Made by a program: the position numbers and the translations under genes
Shown here: one piece after another, positions 7,776-14,993 of the stretch
Numbering within the stretch: position 1 is the stretch's first letter
Layout of the letters: every line of letters starts with the position of its first letter
NCBI GenBank assembly: GCA_004552595.1
Contig: SFNX01000020.1
Span: forward strand, 1-24,151
Direction of reading: 5' to 3'
Origin: Lachnospiraceae bacterium
GTDB lineage: Bacteria; Bacillota; Clostridia; Lachnospirales; Lachnospiraceae
Length of the DNA: 24,151 bases
Notes under the pieces: generated by a model
What the model was told of the DNA's origin: nothing
The model's input: only the letters and a program-made list of their open reading frames with translations
Databases searched by the model: none

Positions 7776-8654
7776 ATGATTAAAAGCATGACAGGCTTTG
7801 GAAGAGCCGAAGTATCTGATGAGAAGAGAAAAATCACAATCGAGATTAAGGCTGTAAATCACAGATATCTTGATGTGAACATGAAAATGCCAAAAAAGCT
7901 CTGCATTTTTGAAAGCTCAATAAGAACAGTACTTAAAGAGTACGTTGAGAGAGGTAAAATTGATATCTTTATCACATATGAAGATTTTACAGAAACTAAT
8001 GTATTAGTTAAATATAATGATGAAGTTGCAAAGGCTTATGTGGCATTTATCAATGATATTTCAAAAGAGTTTTCGCTTGAAAATGATTTAAAGGCAAGTA
8101 CTTTATCAAGATTCCCTGAAGTATTTACTTTAGAGGAACAAGAGATTGATGAATCAGAGCTTTGGGAATATGTTGAAAAAGCGCTTCGTGATGCATTAAA
8201 GATGTTTGTTGATGCAAGAGTTAAAGAGGGCGAAAATCTTAAGAATGACATTATTGTGAAGCTTGATAACATGCTTGAAAATGTCTCATTCATTGAAAAG
8301 CGCGCACCTGAAATAATAAACGAATATCATGCGAGACTTAAAGATAAGGTTTCAGAATACTTAAAGGATTCATCAATTGATGAGCAGCGAATAGTTACAG
8401 AGGTAACGCTTTTTACTGATAAGATTTGTATTGATGAAGAAATTGTAAGACTTAAAAGTCATATAGAGGCTACGAAAGATGCACTAATAAACGGTGGAAG
8501 TCTTGGCAGAAAACTTGATTTCATTGCTCAGGAAATGAACAGAGAAGCCAATACAATACTTTCAAAGGCTAACGATCTTAAGACGTCAAATCATGCAATT
8601 GAGTTAAAGACCGACATTGAAAAAGTCAGGGAACAGATTCAGAATATTGAATAA
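7776..8654 (+). CDS. YicC/YloC-family endoribonuclease
   Basis: This 292-residue protein is a full-length member of the YicC/YloC family, described as endoribonucleases. The family N-terminus MIKSMTGFGRAE and the following IEIKAVNHRYLDVNMKMP (about 22-40) are clear, as is the C-terminal DUF1732 signature GRKLDFIAQEMNREANTILSKA (about 244-265) followed by IELKTDIEKVREQIQNIE. The middle is helical and charged. It starts a six-gene operon, after AAGGTAA about seven bases upstream, and lies 29 bp before gmk. In many Firmicutes a small remA (DUF370) gene lies between these two; there is no room for it here. Family call is firm; its RNA substrates in this organism are unknown. Confidence 0.93.
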   Translation: MIKSMTGFGRAEVSDEKRKITIEIKAVNHRYLDVNMKMPKKLCIFESSIRTVLKEYVERGKIDIFITYEDFTETNVLVKYNDEVAKAYVAFINDISKEFSLENDLKASTLSRFPEVFTLEEQEIDESELWEYVEKALRDALKMFVDARVKEGENLKNDIIVKLDNMLENVSFIEKRAPEIINEYHARLKDKVSEYLKDSSIDEQRIVTEVTLFTDKICIDEEIVRLKSHIEATKDALINGGSLGRKLDFIAQEMNREANTILSKANDLKTSNHAIELKTDIEKVREQIQNIE

Positions 8655-8683
8655 TTGATAATAATTCTTAAGAAGGAACAGAC

Positions 8684-9316
8684 ATGAAAAATAAAGGCGT
8701 ATTAATCGTAATTTCCGGATTTGCAGGCTCCGGAAAGGGCACCATCACAAAAGAACTCATTAAAAGATATGATAACTACAGAGTTTCCGTTTCGGCTACG
8801 ACAAGAAAACCACGCCCGATGGAAGAAAACGGTAAAGACTACTTTTTCGTTTCAAGAGAAGAGTTCGAAAGAATGATTAGGGAAAATGAACTGCTTGAAT
8901 ACACCGAGTATGTCGGAAATTACTACGGAACACCGAAAAAGTACGTCGAGAAAATGCTTAATGAGGGTAAGGATGTTATTCTTGAAATAGAATATATCGG
9001 TGCCTTCAATGCCAAGAAAGCATTTAATGAAGCAGTTCTGATTTTCGTTACGCCACCGTCTGTTAATGAAGTGTATTTAAGGCTTAAAGGCAGAAACACA
9101 GAGAGTGAAGAAGTAATTCTTAAAAGAATTAAAAGAGGACAGGAAGAAGCTGCGATAATTGATAAGTACGACTATGTAATTGTCAATGATGATATTGAGA
9201 CTGCAATAGAAGATATTCACAATACAATTAAGTGTTCAAAGTTCTCTTCTGTACGAAATGGCGAATTTGTCGCAAAACTTAAAAACGAGTTTGACGAGTT
9301 CCTTAAAAACTACTAA
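8684..9316 (+). CDS. gmk: Guanylate kinase
   Basis: This 210-residue cytoplasmic enzyme phosphorylates GMP (and dGMP) to GDP with ATP, a step of purine nucleotide supply. The P-loop is GFAGSGKGT (12-20), a variant of the usual GPSGxGKGT. SVSATTRKPRPMEENGKDYFFV (about 36-57) is the GMP-binding region with the conserved TTR.PR..E. pattern, and ELLEYTEYVGNYYGTP holds the second GMP contact. EIEYIGAFNAKK corresponds to the usual EID.QGA..V, and RLKGRNTES to the lid. Length is normal. An AGAAGGA ribosome binding site precedes ATG. Second gene of the operon, between yicC and rpoZ, as in many Firmicutes. Confidence 0.95.
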   Translation: MKNKGVLIVISGFAGSGKGTITKELIKRYDNYRVSVSATTRKPRPMEENGKDYFFVSREEFERMIRENELLEYTEYVGNYYGTPKKYVEKMLNEGKDVILEIEYIGAFNAKKAFNEAVLIFVTPPSVNEVYLRLKGRNTESEEVILKRIKRGQEEAAIIDKYDYVIVNDDIETAIEDIHNTIKCSKFSSVRNGEFVAKLKNEFDEFLKNY

Positions 9317-9362
9317 AATAAAAACGTTAGGCTTTAATAGTCTTTATGAAAAGGAGATATAT

Positions 9363-9605
9363 ATGTTACATCCATCTTACACAGATTTAATGAATGTTGT
9401 TAACGCAGAGGCAGTTGAAAATGAACATCCTGTAGTAAACAGCCGTTATTCAATCGTTATGGCAACATCAAAAAGAGCAAGACAGATTGTAGACGGTGCC
9501 GTTACACCAATTGAAGGAAGCGATGAAATGAAGCCTCTTTCTGTTGCAGTTAAAGAGCTTGAAAAGGGCATCGTTAAGATTTTACCTGAAGAGACTACAG
9601 TTTAA
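9363..9605 (+). CDS. rpoZ: RNA polymerase omega subunit
   Basis: This 80-residue protein helps assemble RNA polymerase by binding the beta-prime C-terminus. The family N-terminus is MLHPSYTDLMNVV, followed by RYSIVMATSKRARQI (about 28-42), the conserved RY.lv..ak.ARqi motif, and a short acidic tail. The start was set at ATG 9363 because AAAGGAGA lies seven to eight bases upstream and the protein then begins exactly at the family N-terminus. A longer frame back to 9258 would overlap gmk and add 35 unrelated residues. Third gene of the operon and typical partner of gmk. Confidence 0.93.
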   Translation: MLHPSYTDLMNVVNAEAVENEHPVVNSRYSIVMATSKRARQIVDGAVTPIEGSDEMKPLSVAVKELEKGIVKILPEETTV

Positions 9606-9622
9606 TTTGCAGGGTAATCGTT

Positions 9623-10966
9623 ATGAAGCTTCTGATGATATCGTTAGGATGTGATAAGAACCTCACCAACACAGAGGAAATGATGGGTCTTTTTGCAAAA
9701 GAAGGCTATACATTTACTGACGATGAAAACGAAGCGGAAATAATCGTAATAAATACATGCTGCTTTATCGGAGACGCCAAGGAAGAGAGTATCAATACAA
9801 TACTTGAGATGGCAAATCTTAAGACATCAAACGGCGGTAAATGCAAGGTTTTAGCTGTGTGCGGCTGCCTTGCACAAAGATATGCAGCACAAATTAAAGA
9901 AGAAATCAGCGAAGTTGATGTTATTGTCGGGACATCAGCTTATGAAGACATTACAAAAGCTATTAAAAATGCCTTGGATAAAAAAGGCGAGAGCATATAC
10001 ATTAAAGACATCTGTCATTTGCCTGTTGTTGAATCGGAACGAATCCTTACAACGGGAGGGCATTATGCATATCTTAAAATTGCTGAGGGCTGTAATAAGC
10101 ATTGCACATACTGTATTATTCCGAAGCTTCGTGGAACATATCGTTCCGTCCCAATGGAAAATCTTATCAAGGAAGCTAAGGCTCTGTCATTAAAGGGAGT
10201 TAAGGAGCTGATATTAGTTGCCCAGGAAACTACTCTTTACGGAGTTGACCTTTACGGTGAGAAGAAGCTGCCTGAGCTTTTAAAAGAGCTTAATGCCATC
10301 GAAGGAATAAAGTGGATAAGACTTCTTTATGCATATCCCGAAGAAATAACCGATGAAATAATTGATGCAATAAAGGAAAATGAAAAGGTATGTAATTATA
10401 TTGATATGCCTATTCAGAGTGGATCTGATGAAATTCTTAAGCGGATGGGACGAAAGACAAGCGTTTCCGATATTAAAAATACTGTCAGAAAGCTTAGAGA
10501 GAAAATACCTGACATCTGCATAAGAACGACAATTATTACGGGATTCCCGGGGGAAACGGATGACAATCATGAGGAGACACTTGATTTCATTGATGAGATG
10601 GAATTTGACAGGCTCGGAGTATTTACATACTCAAGAGAAGAAGATACACCGGCGTACTCATTTTCAGACCAGATAGATGATGAGACAAGTAATAAGCGTA
10701 AGGAAGAGATTATGCTTTTACAGCAGGACATCGTATTTAATAAAAATGAGGAAATGCTTTCAAAGGAAATATATGCCTTTGTTGAAGGAAAGATTTCGGA
10801 CGATGATGTGTATGTTGCGAGAACATATATGGATGCCCCGACAGTGGACAGTTTTGTTTTTATCGAAACTGACAGAAGTCTTATGAGTGGTGATTTTGTT
10901 AAGGTTAGAATTACTGATGCCAATGAATATGATCTGATAGGAGTGATAGTAGATGAATCTGCCTAA
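9623..10966 (+). CDS. rimO: Ribosomal protein S12 methylthiotransferase RimO
   Basis: This 447-residue radical SAM enzyme adds a methylthio group to the conserved aspartate of ribosomal protein S12. The N-terminal UPF0004 domain carries C10 (SLGCDKN), C46 (INTC) and C82 (GCLAQRY), which bind the auxiliary iron-sulfur cluster. The radical SAM motif is C157, C161, C164 (GCNKHCTYCIIPKLRG). IDMPIQSGSDEILKRMGR and ITGFPGETD are typical of the catalytic barrel, and the last 65 residues form the TRAM domain. SLGCDKNLTNTE marks RimO rather than the tRNA enzyme MiaB (usual RimO form SLGC.KN..D.E). The ribosome binding site is AGGG, weaker than its neighbours. It overlaps pgsA by 14 bases. Confidence 0.94.
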   Translation: MKLLMISLGCDKNLTNTEEMMGLFAKEGYTFTDDENEAEIIVINTCCFIGDAKEESINTILEMANLKTSNGGKCKVLAVCGCLAQRYAAQIKEEISEVDVIVGTSAYEDITKAIKNALDKKGESIYIKDICHLPVVESERILTTGGHYAYLKIAEGCNKHCTYCIIPKLRGTYRSVPMENLIKEAKALSLKGVKELILVAQETTLYGVDLYGEKKLPELLKELNAIEGIKWIRLLYAYPEEITDEIIDAIKENEKVCNYIDMPIQSGSDEILKRMGRKTSVSDIKNTVRKLREKIPDICIRTTIITGFPGETDDNHEETLDFIDEMEFDRLGVFTYSREEDTPAYSFSDQIDDETSNKRKEEIMLLQQDIVFNKNEEMLSKEIYAFVEGKISDDDVYVARTYMDAPTVDSFVFIETDRSLMSGDFVKVRITDANEYDLIGVIVDESA

Positions 10967-11492
10967 TAAGCTTACAATTCTAAGAGTAATTCTCGTTCCT
11001 GTTTTTGTCGTATTTCTTATGATGGACATTACGGGATACGATAAGTGGATTGCACTTTCGATTTTTATTATTGCGTCGCTTACCGACCTACTTGACGGTA
11101 AAATTGCAAGAAAGTATAACCTTATTACGAATTTTGGGAAGTTTATGGATCCGCTTGCAGATAAGCTTTTAGTCTGCTCAGCTTTTATATGCTTTATTGA
11201 GCTTGATAAGCTTCCTACATGGATGGTTCTTATTGTTATTGCAAGAGAATTCATTATTAGCGGCTTCAGGCTTGTTGCAGCTGATAACGGGATTGTAATT
11301 GCTGCCAGTATGTGGGGTAAGTACAAAACAGCAGTCTCAATGGTTATGATCTGTTTTGTAATTGCAGACATTAACAATCCGATATTTTATAATATTACAC
11401 AGGTACTTATATGGGCTTCGCTTATTCTTACGGTAGTGTCGCTTATTGATTATATAGTTAAGAACAAAGATATTTTTAAAGGAAGCATGTGA
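10953..11492 (+). CDS. pgsA: CDP-diacylglycerol-glycerol-3-phosphate 3-phosphatidyltransferase
   Basis: This 179-residue membrane enzyme makes phosphatidylglycerol phosphate, the committed step to phosphatidylglycerol and cardiolipin. The CDP-alcohol phosphotransferase signature is perfect: D45, D48-G49, A52-R53, G62, D66, D70 in the D-x2-DG-x2-AR-x8-G-x3-D-x3-D spacing. The start MNLPNKLTILRVILVPVFV is typical of PgsA. Several hydrophobic stretches (about 8-24, 32-46, 74-86, 88-103, 115-133 and 140-160) give a multi-pass membrane protein. AGGAG lies inside the end of rimO, and the 14-base overlap suggests translational coupling. It also overlaps cinA by one base. The pgsA-cinA-recA order is common in Firmicutes. 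Confidence 0.95.
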   Translation: MNLPNKLTILRVILVPVFVVFLMMDITGYDKWIALSIFIIASLTDLLDGKIARKYNLITNFGKFMDPLADKLLVCSAFICFIELDKLPTWMVLIVIAREFIISGFRLVAADNGIVIAASMWGKYKTAVSMVMICFVIADINNPIFYNITQVLIWASLILTVVSLIDYIVKNKDIFKGSM

Positions 11493-12736
11493 TGACAGCT
11501 GAAATAATTAGCGTAGGAACAGAAATTCTTCTTGGAAACATTATTAACACAAATGCAGCTTATCTTGCCGAGAAGTGTGCATATCTTGGATTGTCGAATT
11601 ACTATCAGGTAGTAGTCGGCGACAATGAACAGCGTCTTTTGGAGACAATTAACACGGCTAAATCAAGAGCTGATGTAATTTTCCTTATAGGCGGTCTTGG
11701 ACCTACAGAAGATGACCTTACAAAGGAAACCGCGGCAAAGGCATTTAATGTTGAACTTGTAATGGATGAGGAGGCGAAAAATAACATCGTCACTATCTTA
11801 ACAAACCGTGGCATCGACATTACAAATAATAATTTTAAGCAGGCACTTGTACCAAAGGGTTCAATTGTTTTATATAACAAAAACGGTACAGCTCCCGGAA
11901 TTATTATGGAGGAAGCCGGTAAGGTTGTAATAATGCTTCCGGGACCACCTAATGAATTTGTTCCAATGGTCGATGATCAGGTAGTTCCATACTTCCTTAA
12001 GAAAGGCACTAACGATGTGATTTATTCACGTGTTGTTAAGCTTGTCGGAGTAGGAGAGAGCAAGGTCGCAGAAGAAATCAGTGATTTAATCGCAATGACA
12101 AATCCTACGGTTGCAACATATGCTAAGACTGGTGAAGTGCATATCAGGGTGACTGCTTCAGCAGCTAATGATGATGAGGCAAAGGCACTTGTTAAGCCCG
12201 TAGTTAAAAAGCTTAAGGCAATGTATCCTGACAATGTATATTCAACAAATGCTGACGAAACGCTTGAAAGAGCTGTCGTTGAGCTATTATCTAAGAACGG
12301 ATTAAGCATTACCGCAGCAGAGTCGTGTACGGGCGGACTTGTGTGCGGCAAAATTGTTAACGTAGCGGGAGCATCTGAGGTGTTCAGGGGAGGCTACATT
12401 ACATATTCAAATAAGCAAAAGAGAAATGTTATCGGAGTTAAAAAGAGCACTCTTGAGAAATACGGTGCCGTAAGTGAGCAGGTTGCAGCCGAAATGGCAA
12501 AGGGAGTACTTGAGGTTTCAAAAGCTGACGTTGCAATTTCAACAACAGGAATTGCAGGACCGGGCGGTGGAACTCCTGAAAAGCCTGTCGGACTTGTGTA
12601 TATTGGATGTGCTGTTAAAAATAAAGTCTATGTTGAAAAGTTCAACTTTTCCGGTAGCAGAAATAAGGTTAGGGAAAGCACTGTAGTAGCAGCGCTTTCA
12701 ATGGTTAGAAAATACGTTTCTTCAGAATATAATTAA
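11492..12736 (+). CDS. cinA: CinA family competence/damage-inducible protein
   Basis: This 414-residue cytoplasmic protein has two domains. The N-terminal MoCF-like domain (about 1-170) starts TAEIISVGTEILLGNIINTN and contains GGLGPTEDDLTKE and MLPGPPNEF; in characterised members it has ADP-ribose pyrophosphatase activity. The C-terminal CinA domain (about 250-410) contains SITAAESCTGGLVCGKIVNV, VFRGGYITYSN and ISTTGIAGPGGGTPEKPVGLV; it is related to nicotinamide mononucleotide deamidases. I chose ATG 11492, sharing one base with the pgsA stop (TGATG), because AAGGA lies eight bases upstream; GTG 11489 would add one residue. Last gene of the operon and directly before recA, as in Streptococcus and Bacillus. 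Confidence 0.93.
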   Translation: MTAEIISVGTEILLGNIINTNAAYLAEKCAYLGLSNYYQVVVGDNEQRLLETINTAKSRADVIFLIGGLGPTEDDLTKETAAKAFNVELVMDEEAKNNIVTILTNRGIDITNNNFKQALVPKGSIVLYNKNGTAPGIIMEEAGKVVIMLPGPPNEFVPMVDDQVVPYFLKKGTNDVIYSRVVKLVGVGESKVAEEISDLIAMTNPTVATYAKTGEVHIRVTASAANDDEAKALVKPVVKKLKAMYPDNVYSTNADETLERAVVELLSKNGLSITAAESCTGGLVCGKIVNVAGASEVFRGGYITYSNKQKRNVIGVKKSTLEKYGAVSEQVAAEMAKGVLEVSKADVAISTTGIAGPGGGTPEKPVGLVYIGCAVKNKVYVEKFNFSGSRNKVRESTVVAALSMVRKYVSSEYN

Positions 12737-12745
12737 TTAATTTGA

Positions 12746-12773
12746 CTGTCCGGATATATTATTATCCGGACAG
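12746..12773. terminator. Hairpin at the end of the cinA operon, no clear U-tract
   Basis: CTGTCCGGAT (12746-12755) and ATCCGGACAG (12764-12773) form a perfect 10-bp stem with an 8-base loop, nine bases after the cinA stop. There is no T-run after it on the plus strand, so it may be a 3'-end stabiliser or an inefficient terminator rather than a standard one. Confidence 0.5.
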
Positions 12774-12843
12774 CTGAATCAGATCTTATTGTCAAAATTA
12801 TTACAATTATCTTAATAATTATAATTATCAAAATGGCTGAATG

Positions 12844-12863
12844 GTGTCCCATTTATTGGACAC
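12844..12863. repeat. Inverted repeat upstream of the recA promoter
   Basis: GTGTCC (12844-12849) and GGACAC (12858-12863) are separated by eight bases, about 40 bp upstream of the recA -35. It could be a protein binding site or a small hairpin. I do not recognise the motif. Confidence 0.35.
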
Positions 12864-12904
12864 ATTATCTTGTAGAATAAAACTGACAAAAATAAAAATA
12901 CCCG

Positions 12905-12933
12905 TTGACAAAATCGAACAAATGTTTTATTAT
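12905..12933 (+). promoter_or_regulatory. recA promoter
   Basis: A perfect -35, TTGACA (12905-12910), and TATTAT (12928-12933) are 17 bp apart. The first LexA box fills the spacer, which fits repression by blocking RNA polymerase. The predicted start is near 12940, leaving a leader of about 95 bases. Confidence 0.8.
12915..12928. promoter_or_regulatory. LexA (SOS) box 1 of recA
   Basis: CGAACAAATGTTTT matches the Gram-positive consensus CGAACRNRYGTTYG in all but the last base. It lies between the -35 and -10 of the recA promoter. Confidence 0.8.
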
Positions 12934-12943
12934 TCATTCATAC

Positions 12944-12957
12944 CGAACGGATGTTTG
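12944..12957. promoter_or_regulatory. LexA (SOS) box 2 of recA
   Basis: CGAACGGATGTTTG matches the consensus CGAACRNRYGTTYG at every position. Its centre is 29 bp downstream of the centre of box 1, just after the expected transcription start, so it may act as a roadblock or assist binding at box 1. Confidence 0.8.
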
Positions 12958-13034
12958 GTACATTTATTGCATACGTTTATTTTGATATATACGGGGGAAG
13001 TTAAGTATTAATAATTCAGAAGGAGATTATTAAA

Positions 13035-14054
13035 ATGGAGAGAGATGATAAGCTTAGAGCGCTTGATGCAGCGGTAGCACAGATTGAGAAGCAGTACGGT
13101 AAGGGTTCCGTAATGAAGCTTGGCGATAACACTGCCAATATGAATATTGAGACTATTCCTACGGGTTCACTAAGCCTTGACTTAGCGCTTGGTATAGGTG
13201 GTATTCCTAAGGGACGTATTATTGAGATTTACGGACCTGAATCATCAGGTAAGACTACAGTTACACTTCACATGATTGCAGAAGTTCAGAAGAGAGGCGG
13301 CATCGCAAGCTTTATAGATGCTGAGCATGCCCTTGATCCGGTATATGCTAAGAATATTGGTGTAGATATTGACAATTTATATATTTCACAGCCTGATAAT
13401 GGTGAGCAGGCACTCGAGATTGCGGAGACAATGGTTCGTTCGGGAGCTGTTGATATCGTTGTAGTCGATTCTGTTGCAGCGCTTGTTCCTAAGGCTGAGA
13501 TTGATGGCGACATGGGCGATTCACATGTAGGGTTACAGGCAAGACTTATGTCACAGGCACTTAGGAAATTAACGGCAGTAATCAGCAAGTCTAACTGTAC
13601 TGTTGTATTCATCAACCAGTTAAGAGAGAAGATTGGCGTTATGTTTGGCAATCCTGAGACTACTACAGGTGGACGTGCTCTTAAGTTCTATGCTTCTGTT
13701 CGTATGGACGTAAGACGTATCGAGACTCTTAAGGCGGGCGGAGAAGTAATCGGTAACAGAACGAGAGTGAAGGTCGTTAAGAATAAAGTGGCTCCGCCAT
13801 TTAAGGAAGCGGAATTTGATATTATGTTCGGTAAGGGCATTTCAAGTGAAGGCGATATATTAGATCTTGCTGCAGCATGCGATATAGTTAATAAGTCCGG
13901 CGCATGGTATGCATATAAGGGCAATAAGATTGGACAGGGACGAGATAATACTAAGCAGTACCTGATTGAACACCCTGATGTGCTTGCTGAAATTGACGCA
14001 CTTGTTCGCGCACATTACAATGTCGGCTCAGATAATGCAGATAAGGAAGAATAA
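13035..14054 (+). CDS. recA: Recombinase RecA
   Basis: This 339-residue protein forms ATP-dependent filaments on single-stranded DNA, drives strand exchange and triggers LexA self-cleavage. Walker A is GPESSGKTT (67-75); further marks are IDAEHALDP (about 93-101), VVVDSVAALVPKAEI (Walker B region), INQLREKIGVMFGNPETTTGGRALKFYASVR (L2 loop region), and the short acidic tail DNADKEE. Length is near the family norm (about 340-350). AGAAGGAGA lies about nine bases before ATG. It has its own promoter with two LexA boxes and its own terminator. The cinA-recA-recX neighbourhood is conserved. Confidence 0.98.
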   Translation: MERDDKLRALDAAVAQIEKQYGKGSVMKLGDNTANMNIETIPTGSLSLDLALGIGGIPKGRIIEIYGPESSGKTTVTLHMIAEVQKRGGIASFIDAEHALDPVYAKNIGVDIDNLYISQPDNGEQALEIAETMVRSGAVDIVVVDSVAALVPKAEIDGDMGDSHVGLQARLMSQALRKLTAVISKSNCTVVFINQLREKIGVMFGNPETTTGGRALKFYASVRMDVRRIETLKAGGEVIGNRTRVKVVKNKVAPPFKEAEFDIMFGKGISSEGDILDLAAACDIVNKSGAWYAYKGNKIGQGRDNTKQYLIEHPDVLAEIDALVRAHYNVGSDNADKEE

Positions 14055-14072
14055 TGCGTATATACTGAAACG

Positions 14073-14106
14073 TTGCGCCGGGCTTAAAATCCCGGCGCAA
14101 TTGTTT
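14073..14106 (+). terminator. recA terminator, upstream of recX
   Basis: TTGCGCCGGG (14073-14082) and CCCGGCGCAA (14091-14100) form a perfect 10-bp GC-rich stem with an 8-base loop, followed by TTGTTT. It lies 18 bases after the recA stop and separates recA from recX. Confidence 0.85.
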
Positions 14107-14114
14107 AAGGGAAT

Positions 14115-14193
14115 GCTTGATTAAGTTAAGCTTGATTGAGAAAAAGCATGTTTAAAGAATAGCATATTAAAGGTAAAGCATGTTTAAGGTAAA
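14115..14193 (+). repeat. Degenerate tandem repeat, five units of 15-16 bp, recX leader
   Basis: Units start at 14115, 14130, 14146, 14162 and 14178: GCTTGATTAAGTTAA, GCTTGATTGAGAAAAA, GCATGTTTAAAGAATA, GCATATTAAAGGTAAA and GCATGTTTAAGGTAAA. A diverged sixth unit with a two-base insertion begins at 14097 inside the recA terminator. The array ends just before the recX ribosome binding site (GGAG, 14197-14200). The 16-bp period is not a multiple of three, so it is not coding. Confidence 0.7.
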
Positions 14194-14207
14194 TCTGGAG
14201 ATTGATA

Positions 14208-14834
14208 ATGATGGTAGTAACAGATATTAAGGACTATAAGAAGGGCAGATACGAAATTTTTTTAAATGATGAATTCGCATTTGTTTTATATAAATCCGAG
14301 CTTAAGAGCAATAATATAAGCATTGGTGCCTCTCTTGATGATGAAGCTATCTCATTCATTAATGATAATGTTCTTAAGAAGAGATGCATTAAGCGTGCAA
14401 TGAATTTATTAATTAAGGGCGACTTAACCGAGATGAAGTTAAGAAGCAAGCTTGCTGATTCTAAGTACAGTGCAGATATTATTGATGAAGCGATTAAATA
14501 TGTTAAGAGCTATCATTATATAGACGACAGAAGATATGCAATGAATTATATAGCATATAAGTCGTCTACAGACTCTAAGAACACAATCAGAAGAAAGCTC
14601 ATTGAGAAGGGCGTTGCTAAGGATATCATAGATTCATGCATTGAAGAGTACTATGTTGATGATGAACTCAACAGAGATACTGAGAGAAAGCTTATAGAGC
14701 AGCTAGTAAGGAAAAAGTGCAAGGATAATTCTTTGCCTGATAATAATATGAAACAGAAGCTCATCGCATCATTAATGCGTAAAGGCTTTTCGTATTATGA
14801 CATCGAAGCCGTAATAAATGATTATTTTTCGTAA
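14208..14834 (+). CDS. recX: Regulatory protein RecX
   Basis: This 208-residue protein binds RecA filaments and modulates recombinase activity. It has the RecX pattern of three-helix repeats: KRCIKRAMNLLIKGDLTEMKLRSKL, then IDEAIKYVKSYHYIDDRRYAMNYIAYK, then TIRRKLIEKGVAKDIIDSCIEEY, and a last repeat ending LMRKGFSYYDIEAVINDYF. The N-terminal part is a short beta region (VTDIKDYKKGRYEIFLNDEFAFVLYKSEL) common in Firmicute RecX. ATG 14208 was chosen because GGAG lies seven bases upstream; ATG 14211 is possible, and TTG 14202 is too close to the ribosome binding site. It is downstream of the recA terminator; in E. coli recX is expressed by read-through of such a terminator, and the same may hold here. 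Confidence 0.9.
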   Translation: MMVVTDIKDYKKGRYEIFLNDEFAFVLYKSELKSNNISIGASLDDEAISFINDNVLKKRCIKRAMNLLIKGDLTEMKLRSKLADSKYSADIIDEAIKYVKSYHYIDDRRYAMNYIAYKSSTDSKNTIRRKLIEKGVAKDIIDSCIEEYYVDDELNRDTERKLIEQLVRKKCKDNSLPDNNMKQKLIASLMRKGFSYYDIEAVINDYFS

Positions 14835-14880
14835 TAGCAGGTATATGGGAGCACATAATAATCCATAATTTTGTTGTTAC

Positions 14881-14910
14881 TTGACATAACTACTAAAAAG
14901 ATATTATTAT
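14881..14910 (+). promoter_or_regulatory. Probable rny promoter
   Basis: A perfect -35, TTGACA (14881-14886), and TATTAT (14905-14910) are 18 bp apart. It lies 47 bases after the recX stop and gives a leader of about 75-80 bases before the GTG start of rny. Confidence 0.5.
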
Positions 14911-14993
14911 AAAGTAGTTATGATTTCGATTAATGGACATTTTTTGTTCTATAGAGATATTGTACAATGAAAATTTATTAAGGAGGTGCCCCT

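Noticed and set aside
9258..9362. A longer start for rpoZ giving 35 extra N-terminal residues
   Set aside because: The extension overlaps gmk in another frame, has no ribosome binding site, and does not look like omega; ATG 9363 has a strong site and the family N-terminus.
12746..12773. Hairpin after cinA as a standard terminator
   Set aside because: The stem is perfect, but no T-run follows on the plus strand, so it is listed only as a hairpin with modest confidence.
14115..14193. The recX leader repeat as a CRISPR array
   Set aside because: Units are only 15-16 bp, degenerate and adjacent with no spacers, and no cas gene is present.
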